Of a stretch of 64,000 nucleotides of DNA, positions 25,044 to 37,901 are shown one piece after another. Location: assembly GCF_900100885.1 (NCBI RefSeq), contig NZ_LT629692.1, forward strand, positions 2,914,001 through 2,978,000, in the 5' to 3' direction. This DNA comes from Microbacterium pygmaeum (GTDB lineage: Bacteria > Actinomycetota > Actinomycetes > Actinomycetales > Microbacteriaceae). The notes beneath the pieces were generated by a model. The model ran no database searches. It worked only from the letters and a program-made list of their open reading frames with translations, and had not been told where the DNA came from. Every line of letters begins with the position of its first letter. The first letter of the stretch is position 1. The translations under genes were made by a program, and so were the position numbers.

Positions 25044-26371
25044 CAGGCGTGGTCCTCGGAATCCGCCGCCTCGTCGGGCTTCGCCTCGTCTGTCGCCGCT
25101 GGATCCTCGGCCACATACTGCTCGAGCACTTCTTCGACCATGATGACCTCGAGATCGTCGCCGCCTTGCGCGGCATCCAGCGCGTCCGCGGCGATGTCCG
25201 CCCGCTCGCGCCACTGACGGGCCTCGTCTTCCCGGCCAAGCTCGTCCAAAACGGTGGCACGCGCTGCGAACAGCGAAGGGCTCCACTCGAACGCGCGGTC
25301 CGGGTCCATCTCGGGGATCTCCAGCTCCTGCAGCGCCCGCTCCGTCTCGCCGAGGTCCAGACGGGCGCCGGACATGGCGATGGCCAGCTCGGCGCGGACT
25401 CCGGGCGTCAACGATGCCCGATCGACCCCGCGGCCGACCTCGAGCGCGCGGTCGGGCCGCCCGACACCACGTTCGCTGTCCACCATCAGCGCGATCTGGT
25501 CGTCGCTGCCGGAGATGCGTCGATACGTACGCAGTTCGCGGAGCGCGAGAGCGTAGTCGCCGATCGCGTATGCGGTGATCGCCGCCGTCTCGCGGACCAC
25601 GGCGATGCGCCCGGCGCGACGTGCGGCCGCAAGCGCATGGCGGTGAGCCAACTGCGGGTCCTCGTCGATGACCTCGGCTGCCATCGCCAGGTGACGAGCG
25701 ACCGCGTCGGCGTTCTCTTTACTCAGGGTCTTCAGCTGGTTGCGTGCGGCGGGATGCAGATCGCTCGCCACCACTTCCTCGGGCACGAACGGCTCGTCGA
25801 ACTGCGGACGGACCGAGCGCAGCTCCTCAGGACGCGACTGCCGGTCGGAGCGGTCTTCACGCCCCGCGCCGGCACGCTGCGGCCGATTGCTGCCTTCGCG
25901 GGGCTGAAACGGCCTCCGCTCGCCGTCGCGCGGTGGATAGCTCTTCCGCTCACCTTCGCGCGGCGCATACGGCCTCTTCGAGCCATCGCGGGGCGGGTAC
26001 GGCTTCCGCTCACCATCACGCGGCGCGTACGGCTTCTTCGCACCGTCGCGAGGCGGAAAGCTTTTCCGCTCACCTTCGCGCGGCGCATACGGCCTCTTCG
26101 AGCCATCGCGGGGCGGGTACGACTTCCGCTCACCATCACGCGGTGGATAGCTTTTCCGCTCACCTTCACGCGGCGCATACGGCCTCTTCGCGCCGTCGCG
26201 GGGCGGGTACGACTTCCGCTCACCATCACGCGGCACATATGGCTTCTTCGCCCCGTCGCGAGGCGGGGAGCTTCTCCGCTCACCATCACGCGGCGGAGGC
26301 TGCCGCCGATCTCCGTCACGCTTCGGACGCGAATCCCGCGCTTTGTCGTCGCGCTGGTCGTCATCAGCCAT
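25043..26371 (-). CDS. TPR-like protein with long basic decapeptide-repeat N-terminus
   Basis: A 442-residue protein of two parts. Residues about 11-160 are a strict 10-residue tandem repeat (forms such as GERKSYPPRD and GSKRPYAPRE), strongly basic and disordered. Residues about 185-400 are helical with TPR-like pairs (ALAAARRAGRIAVVRETAAI, RELRTYRRISGS, LDLGETERALQELEI). The tail is acidic. The C-terminal half corresponds in position to Rv1691. The repeat part suggests RNA or ribosome contact, but that is inference. ATG 26371 is used; an earlier in-frame start would lie in the rRNA terminator. Confidence 0.85.
   Translation of the reverse strand: MADDDQRDDKARDSRPKRDGDRRQPPPRDGERRSSPPRDGAKKPYVPRDGERKSYPPRDGAKRPYAPREGERKSYPPRDGERKSYPPRDGSKRPYAPREGERKSFPPRDGAKKPYAPRDGERKPYPPRDGSKRPYAPREGERKSYPPRDGERRPFQPREGSNRPQRAGAGREDRSDRQSRPEELRSVRPQFDEPFVPEEVVASDLHPAARNQLKTLSKENADAVARHLAMAAEVIDEDPQLAHRHALAAARRAGRIAVVRETAAITAYAIGDYALALRELRTYRRISGSDDQIALMVDSERGVGRPDRALEVGRGVDRASLTPGVRAELAIAMSGARLDLGETERALQELEIPEMDPDRAFEWSPSLFAARATVLDELGREDEARQWRERADIAADALDAAQGGDDLEVIMVEEVLEQYVAEDPAATDEAKPDEAADSEDHA
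25892..26311 (-). repeat. coding minisatellite, 14 units of 30 bp
   Basis: Exactly in-frame 30 bp units encode residues 21-160 of the TPR-like protein. Units fall in two alternating types (ERKSYPPRDG and AKRPYAPREG/SKRPYAPREG), implying a 60 bp higher-order unit that was duplicated. All unit lengths are multiples of three, so copy changes keep the frame. Confidence 0.95.
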
Positions 26372-26414
26372 GTCGGTCCTCTCGGCAGTCTCTGTTCTGG
26401 TGTTCGTTAACGAG

Positions 26415-26444
26415 AAATGGCCACCCAGCAATGGGTGGCCATTT
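26415..26444 (-). terminator. rRNA operon terminator
   Basis: Arms 26415-26427 and 26432-26444 are a perfect 13 bp stem around GCAA, 12 bases after the 5S 3' end. A T-rich end follows on the minus strand. It separates rrn from the downstream TPR gene. Confidence 0.9.
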
Positions 26445-26455
26445 CACGAAAGAAG

Positions 26456-26573
26456 TCCGGCGGTGTCCTACTCTCCCACAGGGTCCCCCCTGCAGTACCA
26501 TCGGCGCTGTGAGGCTTAGCTTCCGGGTTCGGAATGTAACCGGGCGTTTCCCTCACGCTATGGCCGCCGAAAC
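26456..26573 (-). rRNA. rrf: 5S ribosomal RNA
   Basis: About 118 bases on the minus strand, beginning GTTTCGGCGGCCATAGCG and ending near ACACCGCCGGAC, so 5' and 3' ends pair. The internal CCGAACCCGGAAGCTAAG is the conserved 5S core. The ends are estimated from pairing and may be off by one or two bases. Confidence 0.95.
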
Positions 26574-26704
26574 ACTATTGATGTTTCATCGTTCAAAAGC
26601 ATGAATGCTGTTCTAAACAGCGACTGCCTCGTTGGACAGTTCATGCGGTTCTCGACCGTACATCGAGAACCACTCAGTGGACGCAAGCACCAAAAACGGT
26701 GTGT

Positions 26705-31735
<5,031 letters not shown>

Positions 31736-31890
31736 GAATTTTGCTGCGATAGAACCGGAATGGGTTCGGCCGAGCGAGTTTGATCTGACGATCGGATGTC
31801 ATTACTGACATATCCGTTTAATCTCAAAAGAATCTCATCGATCAGCAGAGCTGACCGCGAGGTTTTTTGGCATTTGACAAGTGCACGCTG

Positions 31891-31904
31891 TTGAGTTCTC
31901 AAGG
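31891..31904 (-). promoter_or_regulatory. boxA-like antitermination site before 16S
   Basis: CCTTGAGAACTCAA on the minus strand, the conserved actinobacterial rrn leader motif thought to load NusB/NusE. Confidence 0.65.
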
Positions 31905-31957
31905 ATCGGATGCTCCTGCTTCCAGCTTCTCAGCCGGCCCGGCAGGGCAACTTCTCT

Positions 31958-31985
31958 ATCTTATGCATCGTGTTGCAGCTGTCAA
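31958..31985 (-). promoter_or_regulatory. rRNA promoter, proximal
   Basis: Minus strand: TTGACA (31985-31980), 16 bp spacer, TAAGAT (31963-31958), followed by AGAGAAGTTGCC, which is shared with the distal promoter. Confidence 0.85.
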
Positions 31986-32098
31986 ATCGGCGTTTCTCGA
32001 CATGATGACGAGTGCAGCTGTCAGTGACGGCATCTCACGAAGCTAGATCGGCGGCCCTGCGTCTCGGCATTTCAGCCGGCTCGCTAGGCAACTTCTCT

Positions 32099-32127
32099 AT
32101 CTTATTCCCTCTCCGTCAGCCTGTCAA
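32099..32127 (-). promoter_or_regulatory. rRNA promoter, distal
   Basis: Minus strand: TTGACA (32127-32122), 17 bp spacer, TAAGAT (32104-32099), then AGAGAAGTTGCC as in the proximal promoter 141 bp downstream. Confidence 0.85.
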
Positions 32128-32217
32128 ATCGGCTGTTCGTGACGATCAAGCGTCTGTGAACAGCACTCTTCGACAGGTTCGAGGAGTGGGAACCTCCATC
32201 GTAGACCCGAAGGTCGC

Positions 32218-32236
32218 GAACACTCAATGAGTGTTC
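32218..32236. promoter_or_regulatory. 19 bp dyad upstream of rrn promoters
   Basis: GAACACTCAATGAGTGTTC: 9 bp arms around a single base, about 90 bp upstream of the distal rRNA promoter. Could be a regulator site or a terminator stub; no protein is assigned. Confidence 0.4.
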
Positions 32237-32404
32237 TTCAGATGGGGGGTGGTTCTCCGCTTGAGGGGGGTAAGGCTCTCGGCCTCTCCGCTTCCCTGTG
32301 GGGCGAACAAGTAATAAGTTACGTGCCATCTGGCAGTTGGGCAAATCCGGCCCGTCGCCCGGGCGTGTCGCGCCGGATTTCCGCGGAAAGACGGCTGAGC
32401 ACAG

Positions 32405-33190
32405 TCATGCGCGGCGTCGCGCGACGCGCATGACCTGCACGGCGAGGCAAAGACACAGCGTCAGGATGCCCCAGATCGTGCACGCCCTCGGCAGCACCCG
32501 GTAGGCGAGATGCGCGGCAGTCCAGTCCGCGTCCAGCGCGCCGTACGCGACCAGGCCGTAGACCCACCCACCGATGAGGATCAGCGGCAGCGATGCCCAC
32601 CACGACCACCGCGCCCACCCCGGAAGGATCCGGTCGACGGATCCAACGTCCGCCCGATCACGCAGCCAGACGATCGCCCACACCCCGAGGACGACGAGGC
32701 CGATCAGGCTCGAGCCGTGCTGCAGCCACCTGAAGCCGGGGAGAGGCCCCCACTTCTCGGCGAGGATCGGCAGAGCCTCGCTCCCCCATCGGTCTTCGTG
32801 CGTGAACAGATCCCACAGGATGTGCGACGCGACGCCGATCGCCAGCGAGGCGAGCAGCAGGAGCACGCCCGCCATCGAAGGGAACGTCTCGCGCAGATTC
32901 GCGCGCGGCCCGCCGTCCCACGCGACCGGCAGCCTTCGCGCGAGGCCGACCGGCGCGAGTTCTCGAGCGGCCGGTCGCAGCATGCAGCGCCACACCGACA
33001 GCAGCAGCAGAGCGAGGGCGAGTGTCAGCGGCAGGGCGACGAGGTCATGCGTCACCGCATAGGGCGGGACGCCGAACCGCACGAACAGCGGCAGATCAGG
33101 TGTCATCGCGCCGATCGCTATCGCCGCCGGCACCAACGGCGTGCGCAGGAACGGCAGCGCGACCACCGCATGGCTGGGGGTGAACGGCAC
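32405..33190 (-). CDS. DUF4184 family membrane protein
   Basis: A 261-residue integral membrane protein. The start MPFTPSHAVVALPFLR and the motif GAMTPDLPLF are the DUF4184 signature, and SHILWDLFTHEDRWGSEAL in the middle is also typical (acidic/His cluster close to the membrane). About six hydrophobic segments. The SHxxWD and PD motifs resemble membrane metal-dependent hydrolases of the YdjM type, but function is unproven. It lies 9 bp after tyrS on the same strand. Confidence 0.85.
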   Translation of the reverse strand: MPFTPSHAVVALPFLRTPLVPAAIAIGAMTPDLPLFVRFGVPPYAVTHDLVALPLTLALALLLLSVWRCMLRPAARELAPVGLARRLPVAWDGGPRANLRETFPSMAGVLLLLASLAIGVASHILWDLFTHEDRWGSEALPILAEKWGPLPGFRWLQHGSSLIGLVVLGVWAIVWLRDRADVGSVDRILPGWARWSWWASLPLILIGGWVYGLVAYGALDADWTAAHLAYRVLPRACTIWGILTLCLCLAVQVMRVARRRA

Positions 33191-33199
33191 GCGACCCGC

Positions 33200-34501
33200 T
33201 CAGCGGACGAAGAGTCCGGCCAGGGTCTTCTTGCCGCGGCGGAGCACCGACACGCGACCGGGCAGCGCACCGTCGATGACCACCGCTTCGTCGTGGACCT
33301 TGACGCCGTCCAGCGAGACCCCGCCCTGGCCGATCGCTCGTCGCGCCTCGCTGAGACTGGTGACCAGGCCCGTCTCGACGAGCGCCTGGGTGACGCTCGT
33401 GCCGATCGGCAGTTCCGCGTGGGGCAGCTCCCGCAGCGCGCTGGCGAGGGTCTCCGCATCGAGCGACAGCAGATCACCCTGGCCGAACAGCGCCTCGGAT
33501 GCGGCGATCACGGCGGCCGTGGCATCCGTCCCGTGCACGAACGTCGTCACCTCGCGCGCCAGCCTCTTCTGAGCCTCACGACGGAACGGCTCCGCCGCGA
33601 CGAGTCGCTCGTACTCGTCGATCTCATCGCGCGTGAGGAAGGTGAACACCCTCAGCCGCTGTACGACATCCGCGTCGTCGCTGTTGAGCCAGAACTGGTA
33701 GAACGCGTACGGACTGCACATTGCGGGGTCCAGCCAGATGGCGTTGCCCTCGCTCTTGCCGAATTTCGAGCCATCGCTGTTGGTGATCAGCGGTGTTCCG
33801 ATCGCGTGGACCGCCGCGCCTTCGGACTTGTGGATCAGGTCCACGCCGCTGGTGAGGTTGCCCCACTGATCGCTGCCGCCGGTCTGCAGCACGCAGCCGT
33901 ACTGCAGGAACAGCTCGCGGTAGTCCAGCCCTTGGAGGATCTGGTAGCTGAACTCGGTGTAGCTGATGCCCTCTTCGGAGTTCAGGCGCGCGCTGACCGC
34001 GTCCTTCTTCAGCATCGTCCCGACGCGGTAGTGCTTGCCGATCTCGCGCAGGAAGTCGATCGCGCTCATCGGCGCGGTCCAGTCGAGGTTGTTGACCATG
34101 CGCGCCGCGTTCTCCCCGTCGAAACTGAGGAAGCGCTCCACCTGCGCACGAAGGGAGCCCACCCACTCAGCGACCGTCTCGCGGGTGTTGAGCGTGCGCT
34201 CGGCGGTAGGGCGCGGGTCGCCGATCAGTCCGGTCGATCCGCCCACCAGACCCAGCGGCTTGTGACCGGCCAGTTGCAGTCGGCGCATGAGGAGCAGCTG
34301 CACGAGGTTGCCCAGATGCAGACTCGGAGCGGTCGGATCGAAGCCGCAGTAGTACGTGATCGGAGCCCCTGCGAGCAGCGCGCGCAGCGCCTCCTGGTCG
34401 GTGGATACATGCACGAGGCCACGCCAGACGATCTCGTCCCAGACGTTCTCGAACGTCGGATCGTTGGCGGGCGCGGTCGCGCTCACGGCGGGGGATGACA
34501 C
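33200..34501 (-). CDS. tyrS: tyrosyl-tRNA synthetase
   Basis: A 433-residue class I synthetase. The HIGH-like motif is HLGN at 62-65, the tyrosine pocket includes YYCGFDPTAPS, QTGGSDQWGNL is the conserved substrate loop, and KFGKS at 246-250 is the KMSKS-type loop. The C-terminal S4 domain is about residues 365-433. Starts at GTG 34501; a GTG at 34486 would also work. No T-box is visible upstream, where a VOC gene ends 49 bp away. Confidence 0.96.
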   Translation of the reverse strand: MSSPAVSATAPANDPTFENVWDEIVWRGLVHVSTDQEALRALLAGAPITYYCGFDPTAPSLHLGNLVQLLLMRRLQLAGHKPLGLVGGSTGLIGDPRPTAERTLNTRETVAEWVGSLRAQVERFLSFDGENAARMVNNLDWTAPMSAIDFLREIGKHYRVGTMLKKDAVSARLNSEEGISYTEFSYQILQGLDYRELFLQYGCVLQTGGSDQWGNLTSGVDLIHKSEGAAVHAIGTPLITNSDGSKFGKSEGNAIWLDPAMCSPYAFYQFWLNSDDADVVQRLRVFTFLTRDEIDEYERLVAAEPFRREAQKRLAREVTTFVHGTDATAAVIAASEALFGQGDLLSLDAETLASALRELPHAELPIGTSVTQALVETGLVTSLSEARRAIGQGGVSLDGVKVHDEAVVIDGALPGRVSVLRRGKKTLAGLFVR

Positions 34502-34549
34502 GCGTTCCAGGCTACCAGCGGGCAAGGATGCCCCCGGTGCCGGGGCCGC

Positions 34550-34900
34550 TCAGGCCGCCGCGATCTCGTCGTAGACGCCGATGATGTTGCCCTCGGAGTC
34601 CTTGATGTACGCATACCGGGCGGTTTCGCCCATCGGCTCGATCTGGCCGATCAGGCCGCCGCCGTTGGCCTGCGCCAGCGCCACGACATCCTCGATGCGC
34701 TCGACGGTGAACACGACGGTGGGATGCGGCACCGGTCCGCGGATGTGCAGGTCGCCGTTCACGCCTTCGTCGTCGGGCTGTTTGAGCATGCCCATCTCGT
34801 CGCCCCACGGTTCGTACGCGTAGCCGAGGACCGTCGAGTAGAACGCCTGCGCCCGCGCGATGTCGTCGACCGGGATCTCGAAATGCTCCATTTTCGCCAT
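34550..34900 (-). CDS. single-domain VOC (glyoxalase-like) protein
   Basis: A 116-residue VOC protein: KMEHFEIPVDDIARAQAFYS at the start, TVVFTVERIEDVVALAQANG in the middle, and YAYIKDSEGNIIGVYDE at the end, with the first His and last Glu in metal-ligand positions. The PMGETARYAYIKDSEGN pattern is common in a group of short VOC proteins of unknown substrate. It probably works as a dimer. It follows the SatD pair after a 50 bp gap. Confidence 0.85.
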   Translation of the reverse strand: MAKMEHFEIPVDDIARAQAFYSTVLGYAYEPWGDEMGMLKQPDDEGVNGDLHIRGPVPHPTVVFTVERIEDVVALAQANGGGLIGQIEPMGETARYAYIKDSEGNIIGVYDEIAAA

Positions 34901-34950
34901 GCGTCAACGCTGGCAGGGCGCGGATGCCTGGGCAAGGGGCATTCACGATG

Positions 34951-35748
34951 TCAGGCCGCTGCGGCCCACCACACCAGCAGCGCGCCGGCCAGGGCGAGTC
35001 CCCAGCTGACCATGCTGCCGACCAGGAAATACTCGGCGCGGCTGCCGCTGCCGTCGTCACGCGAGATCTCGGGGAAGCGGACGATGCCTTTCGCGGCGAA
35101 GACGGCTGCCACCAGGACGTACGCACCGGAGAGCATCATCGCGAAGACGATCACCCGCTCCAGTGGCCCGATGAGCCGGCCGCCCTTCAGCTCGGGTTCG
35201 ATCGCGAGCGGCACCGCGTCTCGTCGGCCGGCATCGTCACCGTCATCCCCCCCGGAGTCGGCATCCGCCGCGTCGGTGGGCGGCGCAGGCGCAGTCGTCC
35301 TCGCGAACGGCGCCGGCATCTCCACGTCCAGCGCCGCGCGCACGATGACGTTGGCCGATTCGAGCAGCAGCGCGACGGTGCCGACCGCGAGGACGGCGAG
35401 GTCGAAGGGAACGTCGCCGATCGGCGAGGGGAGGTGCCACACCCCGCCGATCAGACCGGGCGCCGTACGCGCACCGAGCAGCGCGACCAGTCCGGCGCAG
35501 AGCGCAGCCAGGGCGGCCGCCGGCCAGAACGCGGCACGTGCCGGCGCGCCGGAAGGCATCAGCCACATCCACGCCGCCGCGAGTCCTACGCTCAGCAGCG
35601 CGGCGAGGATCGCGTCCGAGAATGCTCCGAGCGCGAGGATCGCCACGGCTGCGACGAGCAGACCGATCCATCGCCGCGCGGGCGGGACGAACTGACGGAT
35701 GAGGTCGGCCGAGCCCACACTGAGCAGGATGAGCCCCGCGACGATCAC
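34951..35748 (-). CDS. multi-pass membrane protein coupled to SatD
   Basis: A 265-residue membrane protein I do not recognise. Hydrophobic helices lie at about residues 2-18, 26-62, 74-94 and 112-128, then an acidic Ala/Asp/Gly-rich loop (about 140-180) that should face the cytosol, then helices near 192-212 and 240-262. A conserved-looking ERVIVFAMMLSGAYVLVAAV follows the loop. It overlaps the satD-like stop by 4 bp, so the two form a unit. DUF-type membrane partners of SatD occur in many Gram-positives, but their role is not known. Confidence 0.75.
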   Translation of the reverse strand: MIVAGLILLSVGSADLIRQFVPPARRWIGLLVAAVAILALGAFSDAILAALLSVGLAAAWMWLMPSGAPARAAFWPAAALAALCAGLVALLGARTAPGLIGGVWHLPSPIGDVPFDLAVLAVGTVALLLESANVIVRAALDVEMPAPFARTTAPAPPTDAADADSGGDDGDDAGRRDAVPLAIEPELKGGRLIGPLERVIVFAMMLSGAYVLVAAVFAAKGIVRFPEISRDDGSGSRAEYFLVGSMVSWGLALAGALLVWWAAAA

Positions 35749-36392
35749 CTCCGCACCGCCGTCCGCAGCGCGACAAAGCCTTCGACGACAGCTCCGGCGC
35801 CTGCGCCGGTCAACGCTTGCGAGACCGCGGGTTGTGTGATGCCTTCACCGTCGGCGAGTTCGCGCTGCGTGACCCCGAGGCAGCGTCCGTAGGCCAGTCG
35901 TCGCGTGCGCTCGTTCATCGCGCCGACCAGTTCGTCGCGGGCCAGAAGGTAGGCGTTGGCCAGAAGCGCGGCGCTGTGCATACCGGCATCCTCCCCTTCG
36001 GCGGCGACAACCCAGGTGCGTGCGCTCGGCGCGGCGCGCTGCTGCTTCGCGTGCACGGTGTCGATCGCCGCCCGCGCCGCCCACCATCCGGAGCCGTCCT
36101 CGATCGTTCCGGTGCCGGTCGTGACGGCGCGCACTTCGCCGATGCCGATGCCGAACCGGCATTCGATGCCGTCGGGCAGGGCGAGTTGAAGCAGGAGCAG
36201 CGACGCCAGCGCGGCAGGCAGGTCGTCGTACGCCGCCTGTTCCTCATCCGCGACCGTGGGGTGGAAGGGCCGCGCGGCAAGCGGCAGATCCGCCTCGATG
36301 CGCGCGATCGTGTCATCCAGCACGCGCTGCGACGCGCTTCGGTCGACGAGTCGGCGCGAGCCGACGATGTCCGAGATCACGGCGATCGTCAT
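35745..36392 (-). CDS. SatD-family protein with C-terminal helix-turn-helix
   Basis: A 215-residue protein of the SatD family: starts TIAVISDIVGSRRLVDR, a pattern like nucleotide-cyclase/HAMP-related strands, then CRFGIGIGEV. The C-terminus has a clear helix-turn-helix, GVTQRELADGEGITQPAVSQ. SatD was found in an acid-stress operon of Streptococcus mutans; its action is unclear. The HTH and the repeated ATAAGC-type motifs in the promoter suggest that it controls its own operon. It is coupled to the membrane gene downstream. Confidence 0.82.
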   Translation of the reverse strand: MTIAVISDIVGSRRLVDRSASQRVLDDTIARIEADLPLAARPFHPTVADEEQAAYDDLPAALASLLLLQLALPDGIECRFGIGIGEVRAVTTGTGTIEDGSGWWAARAAIDTVHAKQQRAAPSARTWVVAAEGEDAGMHSAALLANAYLLARDELVGAMNERTRRLAYGRCLGVTQRELADGEGITQPAVSQALTGAGAGAVVEGFVALRTAVRR

Positions 36393-36403
36393 GCCGAGAG
36401 TCT

Positions 36404-36456
36404 AGCTTATAAATCCAGAAAATAAGTGTATTGCTTATACTTTCGATTCATAAGCT
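36404..36456. promoter_or_regulatory. AT-rich satD promoter with four GCTTAT/ATAAGC boxes
   Basis: GCTTAT at 36405-36410, ATAAGT at 36422-36427, GCTTAT at 36433-36438 and ATAAGC at 36450-36455: alternating orientations make two spaced dyads in a 53 bp AT-rich island of a G+C-rich genome. They lie between argH and satD. Likely binding sites for SatD's own HTH. Confidence 0.6.
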
Positions 36457-36461
36457 CGTGC

Positions 36462-37892
36462 TTACAGCCCGAGCGCATGTGCCGCTGCCTGGGCACGGGT
36501 GATCAGCTCGCTCCGCTGCTCGAGGACGCGCGTCGGAGCGGTCCCACCGACGCCGTCACGCGATGCGACCGACCCCTCGATCGAGAGCACCTCGCGCACA
36601 TCCGGCGTGAGCTCGTCCGAGACACCGGCGAGCATCTCGTCGCTGACATCGGACAGTTCGATGCCGCGCTGCTCGCACAGCGTGACCAGGGCTCCGGAGA
36701 TCTCATGGGCGTCGCGGAACGGGACCCCCTGCTTGACCAGCCACTCCGCGACGTCGGTCGCGAGGCTGAATCCCTGCGGCGCGAGTGCCGCCATCCGCTC
36801 GGTGTCGAAGCGCAGCGTCGCGATCATCCCGGCGAAGGCCGGCAGGACGACTTCGAGCGTCTGGACCGAATCGAAGACCGGCTCCTTGTCCTCCTGCAGG
36901 TCGCGGTTGTAGGCGAGCGGGAGGCCTTTGAGCGTCGCGAGCAGCCCGGTCAGATTGCCGATCAACCGCCCGGCCTTGCCTCGGGCGAGTTCGGCGATGT
37001 CGGGATTCTTCTTCTGCGGCATGATGCTCGAGCCCGTCGAATAGCCGTCGTCGAGGGTGACGAAGCCGAACTCCCGGGTGTTCCAGATGATGATCTCCTC
37101 GGCGAAGCGGGAGAGATCGATGCCGATCAACGCCGCGATGAACGCGAACTCCGCGACCACGTCTCGGGCGGCGGTCCCGTCGAGCGAGTTCTCCGACGGG
37201 CGAGCGAGCCCCAGTTCGCTCGCGACGAGCTGCGGATCGAGTCCGAGCGTCGAACCGGCGAGGGCTCCCCCGCCGTATGGCGAGACGGATGCCCGCACCG
37301 ACCAGTCACGCAACCGCTCCAGATCGCGCACGAGCGGCCAGCCGTGCGCCTGCAGGTGATGGGCGAGTAGGACGGGTTGCGCATGCTGGAGGTGGGTGCG
37401 TCCCGGCATGATCGCGTCCGGGTGGGCCTCGGCCTGCGCGACGAGGGCGTCGATGACCCGGAGGAGGTCGCGCGCGATGGTGCGCGCGTGATCGAGCAGA
37501 TACATCCGCACCAGCGTCGCGATCTGGTCGTTGCGGCTGCGGCCGGCGCGCAGTTTGCCGCCCAGCTCCGCTCCGAGCACGCCGATGAGGGCGCTCTCCA
37601 ATGCTCCGTGGACATCTTCGTCGCCTTCGGCGGCCACGAGCGTGCCCTCCGCGATGCGTGCGGCCAGTTCATCCAGCCCGGCGTGCATGGCCGCGGCCTC
37701 GTCGCCGGAGAGGTAGCCCGCTGAGGCGAGTGCCTTGGCGTGCGCGTGCGAACCGGCGATGTCGTACAGCGCCAGCTGCCAATCGAAGTGCGTCGAGCGG
37801 CTCAACGCGGCCAGTTCCGGCGACGGACCCGAGGCGAATCGGGCGCCCCACAGCGCGCCCTCGTTGGTACCGGACGGTTTCTGATCGCTCAC
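36462..37892 (-). CDS. argH: argininosuccinate lyase
   Basis: A 476-residue fumarase/aspartase-superfamily enzyme: argininosuccinate to arginine and fumarate, the last step of arginine synthesis. The family signature GSSIMPQKKNPD is present, with the flexible catalytic-serine loop in it; AGRSRNDQIATLVRMYLLD and GRTHLQHAQPV also fit. It is the last gene of the arg cluster, 9 bp after the membrane gene. argG, which makes its substrate, is not in the window. Confidence 0.97.
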   Translation of the reverse strand: MSDQKPSGTNEGALWGARFASGPSPELAALSRSTHFDWQLALYDIAGSHAHAKALASAGYLSGDEAAAMHAGLDELAARIAEGTLVAAEGDEDVHGALESALIGVLGAELGGKLRAGRSRNDQIATLVRMYLLDHARTIARDLLRVIDALVAQAEAHPDAIMPGRTHLQHAQPVLLAHHLQAHGWPLVRDLERLRDWSVRASVSPYGGGALAGSTLGLDPQLVASELGLARPSENSLDGTAARDVVAEFAFIAALIGIDLSRFAEEIIIWNTREFGFVTLDDGYSTGSSIMPQKKNPDIAELARGKAGRLIGNLTGLLATLKGLPLAYNRDLQEDKEPVFDSVQTLEVVLPAFAGMIATLRFDTERMAALAPQGFSLATDVAEWLVKQGVPFRDAHEISGALVTLCEQRGIELSDVSDEMLAGVSDELTPDVREVLSIEGSVASRDGVGGTAPTRVLEQRSELITRAQAAAHALGL

Positions 37893-37901
37893 CAGACAAG
37901 C

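Larger units (their letters stand above)
31736..32404 (-). promoter_or_regulatory. rRNA operon leader and upstream region
   Basis: No protein gene fits here. Reading towards 16S, the region holds two strong promoters (listed separately), a duplicated block of about 35 bp at each start site, the boxA-like leader and a 16S-flanking stretch. The part right of 32130 has a 19 bp dyad and some low-complexity G runs. Confidence 0.8.

Noticed and set aside
25892..26311. CRISPR array made of 30 bp repeats
   Set aside because: Units are contiguous without spacers and encode a regular decapeptide in frame with a conserved gene.
26372..26431. Upstream ATG for the TPR-like gene at 26431
   Set aside because: It would place the start codon inside the rRNA terminator stem; ATG 26371 precedes the conserved acidic start.
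32510..34498. A 662-codon plus-strand frame opposite DUF4184 and tyrS
   Set aside because: Same shadow effect; tyrS motifs prove the minus strand.
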